Shown: in pieces, positions 35,433-44,784 of the stretch | Layout: the number at the start of each line of letters is the position of its first letter | How positions within the stretch are numbered: position 1 is the stretch's first letter | Assembly: GCF_947492645.1 (NCBI RefSeq) | Contig: NZ_CANLMZ010000012.1 | Span: forward strand, 27,220 to 91,219 | Origin: an uncultured Pontibacter sp. | Lineage (GTDB): Bacteria; Bacteroidota; Bacteroidia; Cytophagales; Hymenobacteraceae | Direction: 5' to 3' | Length of the DNA stretch: 64,000 nucleotides | Notes under the pieces: model-generated | Seen by the model: the letters and a program-made list of their open reading frames with translations, nothing else | Database searches by the model: none | Told to the model about the DNA's origin: nothing | Program-made: the position numbers and the translations under genes

Positions 35433-35885
35433 TTATTCGTCGTCGTCGTTGTTGCCCAGGGCATAGCCCAAAGCTGCAGCTACTAAACCACCCAGCAAAT
35501 AATAGCTCACCGTCATTACCTGTGTTTTAGTTGTTCTGTTGCTTGGCTGTTCGCCTAAGCCTAGCGGGCCTGGCAGCAGCAAAGCGCCTGCACCTGCAGC
35601 AGCACCTAAGGCAGCTCCGCGCCACCATGCACTACTGCCTGTACCAGCCAGGCTATAGTATAACGAGTTTGAAATAACATCACCAGCAAGAGCCCATGTA
35701 TGCAATTCTTCTTTATCCTGAGGTGGTTGTTCGTCAGCTTTGGTCATTAGCTTTTCGATAGAGCGCATCCCGAGCACATCCATACGAGGAGCATCCGGCA
35801 CAAACCTGCGCAATGTTTCGTGTACCACAGTTAGCACTACGGCACCCGCCAACCCGCTGGCCATAGCTTTTAGTGCGTTGTTCAT
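35433..35885 (-). CDS. Conserved hypothetical glycine-rich membrane protein
   Basis: A 150-residue protein. An N-terminal hydrophobic stretch (ASGLAGAVVLTVVHETLRRF) is followed by a charged middle (EKLMTKADEQPPQDKEE). Two Gly/Ala-rich helices (WRGAALGAAAGAGALLLPG, SYYLLGGLVAAALGYALG) come next, and then an acidic tail. The Gly-zipper pattern suggests tight helix packing in the inner membrane. No family name is certain. Confidence 0.72.
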   Translation of the reverse strand: MNNALKAMASGLAGAVVLTVVHETLRRFVPDAPRMDVLGMRSIEKLMTKADEQPPQDKEELHTWALAGDVISNSLYYSLAGTGSSAWWRGAALGAAAGAGALLLPGPLGLGEQPSNRTTKTQVMTVSYYLLGGLVAAALGYALGNNDDDE

Positions 35886-35958
35886 AGTTTACTTTTTTAG
35901 TTTTCTTGTTCTGATCATTCTTTTAACTGAAGACAACAGCAAAGGTTATACTTAGAGG

Positions 35959-37044
35959 CTAGCCTATCACTTTTACCACTAGTGCTTCCACGCTGTCTTC
36001 CCCAATCTTTCTTTCATCGGTGGGGCTATCAAACACAATGAGCACATGCTTATCGTCAAACACGGCGAGCCCTTCGGCTTTGTCCTTGCCGGTATTATCT
36101 CCTGTGCCATGCGGTACCTCGTGCAGGCGCTCCAGCTCGTTGTGGTGCACCATGTGCTCTGTTTTACCAACCAATGCGCCTGGCCAACGGTAAATAGCTA
36201 TTACACCATCCAAGTCCATAGTTGGGCCTGCCAGCAGGTAAATATCTTCCCCGAAAACGCGCAACTCCCGGATACCCTTGCCGCGCAGGTTAAGGAAATG
36301 TTTTTTATAGTGGTGTTCGCTTGTTAGTTTCTTCAGGTGCAGCCTGCCTTTTTCATCTTCTTCTACCTCCACCTCCAGTATAACAGCCCAACCTCTAAGC
36401 ACAGGGCCGCGCAACCCAAGGTAAATGCGTTTGCCACACGTAGCCAGTCCCTCAATGTCAAATCCGTTGTCTTTACCGGGTATGTTCATAAACGGCCCCA
36501 GGTGCTCATCCTGCTGCAACACTTCCGTAAGCAGGCTGCTGGTTGTGTTGCCGTGCAATTGGGCAGCCCTCAGTTTCTGACCTGGGTTCTGAGGGTTATC
36601 AACTTCTTTATATAGCTCATAATGCCCTGTGGCTTCGTTTTTTAGTATCGGGATGCGCGCCAGCACATAGCGATTAGGGTCGCTGGTTACTTCTGCCAGG
36701 CGCTTAATCTGCTTTTTTATACTTTGGTGCCGCTTGGGCTTCCGGCGTTTTAAACTATGAGAGCCAATGAGCCACAGGTAGTTGTTTGCCATACCTATGC
36801 CTTCTATGTCTATCTCGCTTTTATCTTCTGCAGGCAGGTCCAGGTAATCGGCAAGCTCAAAAGAAGTATGATCCGCAAAAGAGCCATCCTGCTGCACCGA
36901 TAGCCGCTCTATGGTGGTTCTCTCGTCGCAGCTAAGCCACAGGTCGTTTTCGGTACGGAATGCTGCCGACAGCCCGTCGCGCACATGCTTGCCGTTTACA
37001 ATACTTAAGTCGTGCTTAAACTGAAGTATAACTTTGTTTGCCAT
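35959..37044 (-). CDS. DUF3616 domain-containing protein
   Basis: A 361-residue protein without signal peptide. It shows repeated beta-blade-like stretches (DGLSAAFRTENDLWLSCDE, IDIEGIGMANNYLWLIGSHS, GFDIEGLATCGKRIYLGLRG), as expected for a beta-propeller. KAEGLAVFDDKHVLIVFDSP near the C-terminus also fits DUF3616. Function unknown; the fold suggests ligand binding or an esterase-like site, which I cannot confirm. Not clearly in an operon. Confidence 0.85.
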   Translation of the reverse strand: MANKVILQFKHDLSIVNGKHVRDGLSAAFRTENDLWLSCDERTTIERLSVQQDGSFADHTSFELADYLDLPAEDKSEIDIEGIGMANNYLWLIGSHSLKRRKPKRHQSIKKQIKRLAEVTSDPNRYVLARIPILKNEATGHYELYKEVDNPQNPGQKLRAAQLHGNTTSSLLTEVLQQDEHLGPFMNIPGKDNGFDIEGLATCGKRIYLGLRGPVLRGWAVILEVEVEEDEKGRLHLKKLTSEHHYKKHFLNLRGKGIRELRVFGEDIYLLAGPTMDLDGVIAIYRWPGALVGKTEHMVHHNELERLHEVPHGTGDNTGKDKAEGLAVFDDKHVLIVFDSPTDERKIGEDSVEALVVKVIG

Positions 37045-37143
37045 CCTATAATCTGGTTTAATGTACTATACGCTATTCTAAAAACTGATGCAGCCACAGG
37101 CCCTCCAATGTATAAAGCTATACTTAAATGCTTAAGCACAAAA

Positions 37144-37171
37144 AAGCGCCGGACAATATTGCCCGGCGCTT
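37144..37171 (-). terminator. Terminator of the Ser/Asn-rich protein gene
   Basis: A 9-bp stem, AAGCGCCGG (37144-37152) with CCGGCGCTT (37163-37171). On the minus strand the stem is followed by a T-run. It lies 26 bases past the gene's stop. Confidence 0.78.
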
Positions 37172-37196
37172 CTGCTTTGTTTTAAATCAGCCTTAC

Positions 37197-37727
37197 TTAT
37201 CTTCTGCCTATGTTAGGTGAGCCAGAAGTGCCTCCTTTGTTTGTTTTTAACTGCTTAGAAGCTATCGAGCTAACTTTGTTTTTGATGTTTGATTTATTCT
37301 TTGAGCCCATTGCCAACCAACCCGCGCCTAATGCCAATAGTGAGCCGCCAATTACTTTTTGCGTAGTGCTCATGCTGTTTACTTTTTGCATGGCGGTACT
37401 GCCAAACTGCTGCAGTTTATCCTGCATGTTTTTCATGCCTGCTTGTCCTGATGTGCCTTGCTGGCTGCTGCGGCCCTGCATTGAGTTTGCGCTGCTTCCA
37501 CTTGTGTTTGACTGACCAGACTGAGAAGAAGCGCCGCTTAAGTTAGAAGCCGATGACGACGTACTACTTGCACCAGTTGTGCTGCTACCGCTTCTGTTCT
37601 GCGATGAGCCAGACGGCTGACTGCTGTTACTTGCAGAGCTTTGTGTACCGCTGTTCTGAGCAGATGGGTTATTTCTAGACTGTGACTGTGAATTTCTATT
37701 GTTCGAATTATTTTGATTGTTTTCCAT
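37197..37727 (-). CDS. Low-complexity Ser/Asn/Gln-rich protein with a C-terminal membrane helix
   Basis: A 176-residue protein with no signal peptide. Residues 1 to about 95 are almost only Ser, Asn, Gln, Gly and Thr, like prion-like domains. A short helical part (KNMQDKLQQFGSTAMQKV) follows, then a glycine-rich hydrophobic helix (VIGGSLLALGAGWLAMGS) and a basic tail. The C-terminal half resembles small Bacteroidota proteins with a DUF3185- or YtxH-like helix, but I cannot name a family. A disordered N-terminal tail on a membrane anchor is the best description. Confidence 0.7.
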   Translation of the reverse strand: MENNQNNSNNRNSQSQSRNNPSAQNSGTQSSASNSSQPSGSSQNRSGSSTTGASSTSSSASNLSGASSQSGQSNTSGSSANSMQGRSSQQGTSGQAGMKNMQDKLQQFGSTAMQKVNSMSTTQKVIGGSLLALGAGWLAMGSKNKSNIKNKVSSIASKQLKTNKGGTSGSPNIGRR

Positions 37728-38374
37728 GGTTTATCAACATTAAGTTTATTTTCTTCAGCACTCTTCTCTTCCACACCAGCCCGGTAAGCTAGTAATTGGA
37801 AGAGCACCAGACTTATTCTATCGCTAAAATTGGCTAAGGGTTGCGTTTATAAGCTTAATTATATAAAAGAACCTTCTAAATCCATTTATATTTATATATA
37901 TCCAAAATATACTTTAAGCGCCTTATTTTGAATCCGGCCTTATTTTTAGTGCAATTTTAACCACCAAAGCCTTTCAGGTGCGTCGCCTTTAAATTTGACA
38001 TCGTTTTTGCCGCCTTCTCCCATGCTTTTGCTTCTTGCCCAGGTTTTGCACGCGCTGTAGAACCATGTACAACCTGAGCATCTTGACTCCTTGGGGCTTG
38101 TATTATAGGTCTAAAATCGTGATCTGAAGATTAGGGAAACCGGGTATGTGTTTCGTAGGCTAATGTATACTTGCTGCTCTCCCATATTCAGTTGTGGGTG
38201 CTAAAGGCTTTTCTTGAGTTGATTTACTGCAGGGTAGTATGATCTACAGTAACGTTAAAACTATCATAAAAATATTTCGGGATGGAGTGCTACAAGAGCA
38301 ACAGCGTATAAAAGCTGCGGTAGATGTTTGCTTTGCAACACAGCAAGCACGACATCTTGTACAGAAAGTATGAG
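37728..38374. other. Intergenic region, no gene seen
   Basis: About 650 bases between the low-complexity protein and the PAP2 gene. Both neighbours are on the minus strand, so it holds the promoter of the first and the 3' end of the second. There are no long ORFs, no tRNA-like fold and no strong repeat. AT-rich around 37855-37930. Confidence 0.55.
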
Positions 38375-39166
38375 CTACGAACGGTTGTTAAGCGGCGCCT
38401 TATTTTTGCGGTACATCATTACCTCTACCAGGCTTATACCCACCAACATCCAAAGCAGCCCCAATAAGTAGCCGGCCAGCACATCCGACAGGTAGTGCAC
38501 CCCCAGGTATATTCTGCTGAACCCAACCAGTAACGTAAGTATAAAAGCCAGCCAGAGGTAAAGGTTTCTGTAAGGGCTTTTGTTGTAGTGCCTGTACAGG
38601 AAGTAGGCCAGCAAACCATACAAGGCCAGCGCCGTGGTAGCGTGCCCGCTCGGGAAGGAGTAATGCTCTACCTCGTAATAAGCTACATCGGCAGGACGGG
38701 CGCGGCTGATAAATGTTTTGCCATACCTTACAGACAAGCCCAGGCCGGCCATCACTATCCAGAAAACAACTATAGCTGCATAGCGCCTGCGGTACAAGAA
38801 AATGCCAGTAGCAACTGCGCCCACTACAAACACCGCATTGCGCTCCCCAAGCTTGGTTAGCATAAAGAAAAACTCACTAAGCCAAGGCGATCTTGCGCTG
38901 TACAATTGAGAAGTAAACGTATGGTCTGTTACCACAATCCACTCTGCATCCATTACGCTCTCGGTAAGTTCTGAAAGCAGGCTTACATTGACATAAGCCA
39001 CCACTAACAGCAAGGTTAAAGGCAAGCCAACAAAGCTCTTTGTGTAAAACCGGTTACCTATAAAAGCGGCCACCCTCGGAAATTTCTGCTGAAAAGACCT
39101 GACAGGCGACTGCTCTAAAAACCAGCGCTTTGCTCTGCGTACTTTGTGGGATAAGGGATTTTTCAT
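38375..39166 (-). CDS. PAP2 family phosphatase
   Basis: A 263-residue membrane protein with six helices and all three PAP2 motifs: K-x6-RP in KTFISRARP, SFPSGHA, and SR-x5-H-x3-D in SRIYLGVHYLSD. These carry the catalytic His and Asp for dephosphorylation of lipid phosphates or undecaprenyl pyrophosphate, with the site facing the periplasm. The N-terminal 40 residues are basic and cytoplasmic. Substrate unknown. It stands alone on its strand. Confidence 0.92.
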   Translation of the reverse strand: MKNPLSHKVRRAKRWFLEQSPVRSFQQKFPRVAAFIGNRFYTKSFVGLPLTLLLVVAYVNVSLLSELTESVMDAEWIVVTDHTFTSQLYSARSPWLSEFFFMLTKLGERNAVFVVGAVATGIFLYRRRYAAIVVFWIVMAGLGLSVRYGKTFISRARPADVAYYEVEHYSFPSGHATTALALYGLLAYFLYRHYNKSPYRNLYLWLAFILTLLVGFSRIYLGVHYLSDVLAGYLLGLLWMLVGISLVEVMMYRKNKAPLNNRS

Positions 39167-39309
39167 GTTCCGTTTAACTTGATTAAGCTATACGCACCCT
39201 TTAAGGTTTGTTTTCCGGATGGTGCTGTTGCCTGCAATTTAATACCTGTACACCCTTAAAATTCAGCTATAAGACAACTATAGCCTTCTAAATAAAGTAC
39301 ATATTTAGT

Positions 39310-39870
39310 ATGAAGGGGATGAATCAAGTGTTTGATAAGATAATGCTCGCAACAGGAATAGCTTTACTGCTCTTGTTCTGGTGGCAGTTTCCGGCCATGC
39401 CCTCTCCCGACAGACAGCATTACGCATTTCACACTTCTCCTGCCGAGGTAACTGCCTCTACATCTAAATGGACTTATTTAAAGCCAGATAAGACACTTAC
39501 GCCACGCCAGGTTGTACGCATACAGATGCGCGCACTCCAGGAAAACGATCACCAGGACAGCGGCATTATTACGGTGTTCAACTTCTCGTCGCCTAAAAAC
39601 AAAATGCATATCGGCCCCTTAAACCAGTTCAGATTAATTGTGCGCGATCCTGCCTATCGTACTATGCTAAACTTTAAAAGTTACAAAACCGGGCAGTTAG
39701 TGATTACAGAAGACAAGGCGTACCAGTTAGTGGTGATTACCGGCAGAGATGGAACAAAAGATGCGTACCTTTTTATACTTGCCAAACAACGCAAGGGTAC
39801 TTACAAAGGCTGCTGGATGACAGAGGGCATTGCACGTATGGAACCACCCAGGCAAACCAGCTTAACGTAA
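39310..39870 (+). CDS. DUF4864-like exported or membrane-anchored protein
   Basis: A 186-residue protein with one N-terminal hydrophobic segment (IMLATGIALLLLFWWQF). Its body matches the DUF4864 pattern: LTPRQVVRIQMRALQEND, FNFSSPKN, FRLIVRDPAYRTMLNF and a closing strand AYLFILAKQ. No catalytic residues are known. It ends six bases before the convergent GNAT gene, with no terminator between them, so the transcripts must overlap. Confidence 0.7.
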   Translation: MKGMNQVFDKIMLATGIALLLLFWWQFPAMPSPDRQHYAFHTSPAEVTASTSKWTYLKPDKTLTPRQVVRIQMRALQENDHQDSGIITVFNFSSPKNKMHIGPLNQFRLIVRDPAYRTMLNFKSYKTGQLVITEDKAYQLVVITGRDGTKDAYLFILAKQRKGTYKGCWMTEGIARMEPPRQTSLT

Positions 39871-39876
39871 CAGCGG

Positions 39877-40365
39877 CTATACCTGTAAAGAGAGCTCCAT
39901 CTTGATATCTGCCCGCTCGTAAATGCTGGGCGGCATAGGCACCTCTATAAAACCGAGGCGCTTGTACAGGTTTAATGCCGTTTCCAGGCGCCTGTTAGAT
40001 ACTAGGTATACTTTGTTTGCGCCCACACGCTTGGCTCTGTCTATGGCTGCCTCACCAAGCATTTTGCCTATTTTCATGCCCTGCATTTTAGGGGCAACAG
40101 CCATTTTAGCCAACTCAAACACACCCTCCCCATCGTTAATCAACGCACAGGTGCCAACAGGCTCGCCGTTAAAAAGCGCCATCAGTATATACCCTCCTTT
40201 ATTGATGATATACCCTTGTGGGTTTGAAAGCGATTGATTGTCGGCCTCCTCCATTACAAAGTATTTAGAGATCCACTCGTGGTTAAGGTCGTAGAAAGCC
40301 TTTGCGTAAAACAGGTTAAAATCTACTATTTGTATAGCGGACGGAGTATTGTAATGCTGTGCCAT
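39877..40365 (-). CDS. GNAT family N-acetyltransferase
   Basis: A 162-residue GNAT enzyme. The acetyl-CoA loop is seen in MAVAPKMQGMKIGKMLGEAA (the R/Q-x-x-G-x-G/A position reads QGMKIGK), with the preceding strand GVFELAKMAV and the end strand LNLYKRLGFIEVP. These enzymes acetylate amines of small molecules or proteins; the substrate is unknown. It overlaps no gene but abuts 39310-39870 tail to tail. Confidence 0.88.
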   Translation of the reverse strand: MAQHYNTPSAIQIVDFNLFYAKAFYDLNHEWISKYFVMEEADNQSLSNPQGYIINKGGYILMALFNGEPVGTCALINDGEGVFELAKMAVAPKMQGMKIGKMLGEAAIDRAKRVGANKVYLVSNRRLETALNLYKRLGFIEVPMPPSIYERADIKMELSLQV

Positions 40366-40434
40366 GGTGCGTATAGTACGAAAGCTGCAAAATTACGCTA
40401 CGTGAGTCTCTGCTCAAAGCATATCCCTATAAAA

Positions 40435-40497
40435 GCATGGGGCCTCACTACTTTTAAGCAATAGGGGCCCATGCTAAAGTATAAAGTTTATACTTTA
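40435..40497. terminator. Two adjacent inverted repeats between GNAT and the luciferase-like gene
   Basis: First, GCATGGG/CCCATGC (40435-40441 with 40468-40474, longer with one mismatch). Then a perfect 23-base palindrome, TAAAGTATAAA-G-TTTATACTTTA (40475-40497), that includes the stop codon of the minus-strand gene. It is a head-to-head AGTATAA pair. Confidence 0.65.
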
Positions 40498-41460
40498 CCT
40501 GCCTGCAAAGGCTGGCAATACCTTCTCGCCGAACGCTTCTATAAACTGCTCCTGTTTCCGGTTTACATTGTGCAGCACTATTCTCTCAAAGCCAAGGTTT
40601 GCATATTCCTCAATCCAGGCTATATGCTTTTGCGGGTCGCTGGAGATGTTTACAGATTCATCCAGTTTGCCTGGCTCTACATACTTGCCGGCCTGCTCAA
40701 ACTCGTTGGGGGTTTTAAGCTCTGACAGCAGGCTGCTGCCAAACACGTTGCTTTTCCATTGATCGTGGGCACCGCTTCGGGCTTCTTCTTCGGTTGTATC
40801 GTAAGATAGCTGCACTTTCAGGAGCATTGGCTTGTTCTCGCCGCCGTTTTGCTTCCACGCATCAACTACTTCGCGCAATTTGTCTATAGGCTTAGAAACC
40901 GTAATAAGGGCATCTGCCCAGCCTGCTGCCCAACTTGCTGTTTCGGGGGTTATGGCGGCACCCACTACCTCTATCCCTGTTTTGGGGCGTGTATACAATT
41001 TAGCGTTTTCTACTTTTATCAGATCGCGGCGCGTTACCGTCTCTCCGTTCCAGAGGTCCCGCATTATACTTACAGCCTCTTTTAACCTGGCGTTCCGCAT
41101 GGTTTTATCGGGCCAATGCTCCCCCATGATAGACTCGTTTAAGGCTTGGCCGCTGCCTGCTGCCACCCAAAACCTACCCGGAAACATTTCGTCTAAAGTG
41201 GCGGCGGCTTGTGCTATAATAGCTGGATGGTAGCGCATGGTGGGGCAGTTCACAATGCCATAGCTCAGAGATGTTTGCGCCATGGCAGCTCCTAACCACG
41301 ACCAGGCAAAGCCAGACTCTCCCTGCGCCTCGGTCCAGGGGTGAAAATGATCAGAAGAAAGGCAAAACGTAAAACCGGCCTCTTCCGCCTTTTTTGCATA
41401 CCGCAGTAAGTCGCTGGGTGCAAACTGCTCGTGTGAAATATGATAGCCCAATTTTGCCAT
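40495..41460 (-). CDS. TIGR03885-like FMN-dependent LLM class oxidoreductase
   Basis: A 321-residue TIM-barrel protein of the bacterial luciferase-like family, non-F420 branch. N-terminal LGYHISHEQFAPSDLLRYAKKAEE is a clear match to the TIGR03885 group, with SSDHFHPWTEAQGESGFAWSW at the cofactor end and VAAGSGQALNE for the phosphate. These probably use reduced flavin for oxidation of an unknown substrate. No adjacent flavin reductase. Its stop codon lies in the palindrome at 40475. Confidence 0.87.
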   Translation of the reverse strand: MAKLGYHISHEQFAPSDLLRYAKKAEEAGFTFCLSSDHFHPWTEAQGESGFAWSWLGAAMAQTSLSYGIVNCPTMRYHPAIIAQAAATLDEMFPGRFWVAAGSGQALNESIMGEHWPDKTMRNARLKEAVSIMRDLWNGETVTRRDLIKVENAKLYTRPKTGIEVVGAAITPETASWAAGWADALITVSKPIDKLREVVDAWKQNGGENKPMLLKVQLSYDTTEEEARSGAHDQWKSNVFGSSLLSELKTPNEFEQAGKYVEPGKLDESVNISSDPQKHIAWIEEYANLGFERIVLHNVNRKQEQFIEAFGEKVLPAFAGR

Positions 41461-41612
41461 ATAGTATAGTCAGGTTTATTTAAAAGTGCTTGTAAGCGCG
41501 CTTAAGTTGGTGCTATGGCTAACGCAATAGTCCGGCTATGCGTTACTGCAGGCTTGTTATCCTTTTACCAAAGATTAAAGTATAAATCCCAAAAAGTAAA
41601 CACCCGGCATGT

Positions 41613-42203
41613 ATGAGCACTACTATCCCACTTTGGTTACCTATTAGCTATACTTTGTTTTTGCTGATACTTGTGCCTGTATATTGGAAGCATTACGGTC
41701 CCGCTAATTTTCTCTGGTTTTCTGATGTGGCGCTTTTTTCGGTGGGCATTGTGCTCTGGACAGAAAGCCGGTTGCTATTAAGTATGATGGCAGTAGGTGT
41801 GCTGGGTCTGGAGCTGGTGTGGTGCGTGGATTATTTTGGCCGTCTGATCTCGGGCAAGCAATTACTGGGGTTGAGTGATTACATGTTTCACCGGGATAAA
41901 AGCCTTTTCCTGCGTGGGCTGTCGCTGTTTCATGTTTTTTTACCTGCTATCGTTATCTGGCTCTTGATAAAATGGGGCTATGAGGTTACGGCAATTTACT
42001 GGCAAACTGCGCTGGCCTGGGTAGTGCTGCCTCTAACTTACTTTTTAACGCCACCCCATGAAAACATAAACTGGGTGTTTGGCCTCGGGGATAAACCCCA
42101 GAGAAAAATCCCACCCAAAGTATATTTTATACTTGCGCTTCTGTTTTTTCCGGTTGCTATTTACCTGCCTTCGCACCTGCTACTGGTGTGGCTCTTTACC
42201 TAG
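41613..42203 (+). CDS. Conserved hypothetical membrane protein
   Basis: A 196-residue protein with about six hydrophobic helices. It contains the phrase YGPANFLWFSDVALF near the N-terminus and YFLTPPHENINWVFG towards the C-terminus. Similar proteins occur in Bacteroidota and Planctomycetota without assigned function. No polar catalytic cluster stands out apart from HENIN. It is alone on the plus strand and converges with the MacA-like gene. Confidence 0.72.
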   Translation: MSTTIPLWLPISYTLFLLILVPVYWKHYGPANFLWFSDVALFSVGIVLWTESRLLLSMMAVGVLGLELVWCVDYFGRLISGKQLLGLSDYMFHRDKSLFLRGLSLFHVFLPAIVIWLLIKWGYEVTAIYWQTALAWVVLPLTYFLTPPHENINWVFGLGDKPQRKIPPKVYFILALLFFPVAIYLPSHLLLVWLFT

Positions 42204-42249
42204 TATAAAGTATAAAAGCGGGCTCTTACCCGCTTTTATACTTTATACT
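42202..42249. terminator. Shared terminator made of AGTATAA arms
   Basis: A perfect 21-bp inverted repeat (42202-42222 with 42229-42249), loop CTCTTA. Each arm holds two copies of the motif (AGTATAAAGTATAAAAG) before the short GC core GCGGG. A further copy follows at about 42260. Confidence 0.9.
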
Positions 42250-42273
42250 TATACAATTTATACTTACACAATG

Positions 42274-43368
42274 CTAGATGGTGGCAATACTGGCATCCGT
42301 TACTTTTATCTTCTCCTTTTTGCTCAGCCCCGAAACAACCTCTATGTTTATGCCATCCGATAGGCCGGTTTTAATTACTCGTTTCTCAAACACCTGTGGC
42401 GCTGTTTCCACTTCTACATAAGGCTCGTCTTTCTCGAACTTCAGCATACTTTCCTTTATAGCCAATACCTTGTCGCGCTTGTCCAGCACAATGTCGGCGT
42501 TGGCGCTGTAGCCGGCTCTTATAAAATCTTTCTCATTCAGCAGCACCTGTGCCCGTATCGGAAACTTAATAGAGCCCTCCTCAAGTATGCCTTTTGGGGC
42601 AATGTACTCCAGCTTGGCATTAAACACCCGGTTTTCGATGGCGCCAATGGTCAGCAGCAGGTCCATGTTCTCTTTTAGCTTGCCCACCTCCGATTCATCT
42701 ATCTTGCCTTCAAAAATAAGGCTGCGCATATCGGCTACGGTGGCAATAGTGGTACCTTCGTTAAAGTTGTTGCGCTCGATAATAGAAGTGCCTACTTTAA
42801 CCGGAACATCCAGCAGCATGCCATCTATGGTAGAATAAACTAGGTTAGACGATTGGCTGCGCTTACGCGATGTGCCTTCGCGCACCAGTTGCAGGTTACT
42901 TTCTGCGGCCTGCATGGCTTCTTTTTTCAGGTTGTAGTCTGCTTTATACTTCCGGAACTCCTGCTCCGGCACTACCTTTTGCTCATATAATTGCTCGTAG
43001 CGTGCCAGTTCGCGTTTGGCCTCATCAAAGTTTAGCTTAGCGGTTTGCAGTTGGGTTTCGGCGTTGTTAACGCTTACCATGTTGGGCACAATTTTGATCC
43101 TGGCAAGCAGTTGCCCCTGCTTTACCACCTCGCCGGCCTCTACATACAGCTCCTCTACAACACCCGACACCACCGATTTTACCTGTACCTCCTTGCGGGG
43201 AACAATAGAGCCCGTGGCAACAGTCTTTTTCACGATCTCCGTTTCGAAGGGTGCCTCGGTTTTATAAACCACAGGGTCGGTGTTCGACTTTTTGTAGAAG
43301 TAATAGCCCAACCACCCCGACAGGCCCAGGAACACCACGATAAACAAACCTAAAAAAACCTTTTTCAT
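42274..43368 (-). CDS. HlyD/MacA-type periplasmic adaptor of an ABC exporter
   Basis: A 364-residue membrane fusion protein. One N-terminal helix (FLGLFIVVFLGLSGWLGYYF) anchors it. A biotinyl-lipoyl-like half follows (VKSVVSGVVEELYVEAGEVV), then a coiled-coil hairpin around residues 95-170, a second lipoyl half and beta-barrel domains, with GYSANADIVLD near the C-terminus. It links the permease to an outer-membrane channel. It is the last gene of the ABC-permease-permease-adaptor operon. No TolC-like gene is in the window. Confidence 0.92.
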   Translation of the reverse strand: MKKVFLGLFIVVFLGLSGWLGYYFYKKSNTDPVVYKTEAPFETEIVKKTVATGSIVPRKEVQVKSVVSGVVEELYVEAGEVVKQGQLLARIKIVPNMVSVNNAETQLQTAKLNFDEAKRELARYEQLYEQKVVPEQEFRKYKADYNLKKEAMQAAESNLQLVREGTSRKRSQSSNLVYSTIDGMLLDVPVKVGTSIIERNNFNEGTTIATVADMRSLIFEGKIDESEVGKLKENMDLLLTIGAIENRVFNAKLEYIAPKGILEEGSIKFPIRAQVLLNEKDFIRAGYSANADIVLDKRDKVLAIKESMLKFEKDEPYVEVETAPQVFEKRVIKTGLSDGINIEVVSGLSKKEKIKVTDASIATI

Positions 43369-43396
43369 AGAAGCTTATAGTTACGATTCTTAATTA

Positions 43397-44644
43397 CTAC
43401 TCATCCCGGAGGGCTACCACCGGGTTTACCCGTGCTGCTTTGGTAGCTGGTATTAACCCTGCCAATGCGCCAGTAAGCACTAACAATATGGTTGCCGTTA
43501 AAGCAATGCCTAAGTTCACCTCAGGAGCCCCAAAGAAGCCTGCCTGCACGTCATACTTTTTCATGAAGAACTCGATGGTGGCAATCAGGCCTGTGCCGCC
43601 TAGCAAACCGATGTAGCCGGCCAGCCCGGTTATCACAATTGACTCCTGAATGATAAGGCTGATGATAGACCACGGCGTTGCCCCAAGCGCTTTCCGTACC
43701 CCGATCTCCTTGGTGCGCTCCTTCACTACAATCAACATAATGTTACCCACACCGATAATGCCCGCGAAGATGGTGCCTATACTTACCAGCCAGCTAAAAC
43801 CTGCTATGCCCATAAACAAGCCTTGCACATCCTGGTATTCCTTCTCCACGTTTGCAGAGCCAAAAGCTTTCAGGTCCTCCGGTGCTACGTTATGGCGCTT
43901 CATCAGCAGCGTTTTTACTTTATCTTCTATCACAGCTGCCGGCACCCCCGGCTTAGGCGTAAGTGCCATAAAACCTACCTGGTTTGGCTGGTTAAAAGTT
44001 TGTTGCAAAGTTGTGTTCGGGATGTAGATTACTTTGGAGTCCTCTACAATATCCTCGCCTTTACCGACGGGCTCAAAGGTGCCTACTACCAAAAAGTAAC
44101 TCCCCTTGATGCTGATATACTTGCCAATCGGGTCTTCGTCTTTAAAAAGCAGCTCCAATGTTCTGGGGCCAACAATGGCGACTTTACGCCGCTCTTTAAT
44201 ATCTTTACTGTTCAGAAACCGCCCAGACGGTACTTTTATTGGTTTTACCCGCAGCAGTTCCGGCGTTTCGCCATCTACTGTAAAGGCTGCGCTTTTTACG
44301 CCATAGTTAACCGCAAAATCGCCTTGCAACCGGTTGCTCGGCGCTATTACCGCCACCTCGGGCACGTTGGCTCGTATAGCTGCCACATCATCATTTGTCA
44401 TCTGGATAAAACGCCCTGCTTTTAAGCCCATATAAGGCACGCTGGTACGCTGGGTCCAGATAAACACGGCATTTTTGGCAATGTTAAACTCACTCATAAT
44501 GCCATTCTCCAGCCCTTTGCCGGCACCTAAAAGCACGACCAGCATAAAAATGCCCCAGAACACGCCAAAGGCCGTCAACGCTGTACGAAGCTTGTGCTTC
44601 TTTACAGTATTGTAAATCTCGGTCCATTTATCGATGTCTATCAT
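43397..44644 (-). CDS. MacB-like ABC exporter permease (second copy)
   Basis: A 415-residue FtsX/MacB-type permease. The N-terminal helix region LRTALTAFGVFWGIFMLVVLLG is followed by a large MacB_PCD periplasmic domain (about residues 60-270), then three C-terminal helices with the coupling phrase ERTKEIGVRKALGATPWSI. It is a paralogue of the upstream gene and is translated from the same operon. In contrast to E. coli MacB, the ATPase is a separate protein here. Confidence 0.93.
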   Translation of the reverse strand: MIDIDKWTEIYNTVKKHKLRTALTAFGVFWGIFMLVVLLGAGKGLENGIMSEFNIAKNAVFIWTQRTSVPYMGLKAGRFIQMTNDDVAAIRANVPEVAVIAPSNRLQGDFAVNYGVKSAAFTVDGETPELLRVKPIKVPSGRFLNSKDIKERRKVAIVGPRTLELLFKDEDPIGKYISIKGSYFLVVGTFEPVGKGEDIVEDSKVIYIPNTTLQQTFNQPNQVGFMALTPKPGVPAAVIEDKVKTLLMKRHNVAPEDLKAFGSANVEKEYQDVQGLFMGIAGFSWLVSIGTIFAGIIGVGNIMLIVVKERTKEIGVRKALGATPWSIISLIIQESIVITGLAGYIGLLGGTGLIATIEFFMKKYDVQAGFFGAPEVNLGIALTATILLVLTGALAGLIPATKAARVNPVVALRDE

Positions 44645-44784
44645 GCCTTCCTATAGTTTTAAACAAATGCTTGCCAGATGCTCTTTTGTTGAATTTATAC
44701 TTGCAGAAACTGCTCCTTCTGCGTTCTCAAAAGTTTTTAAAGGCGGCCAAAGATAAAAGAAGCATCTACTTAACAAGCCATACT

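Noticed and set aside
43823..44425. 200-residue plus-strand ORF
   Set aside because: Antisense shadow of the MacB-like permease; no domain, no start signals.
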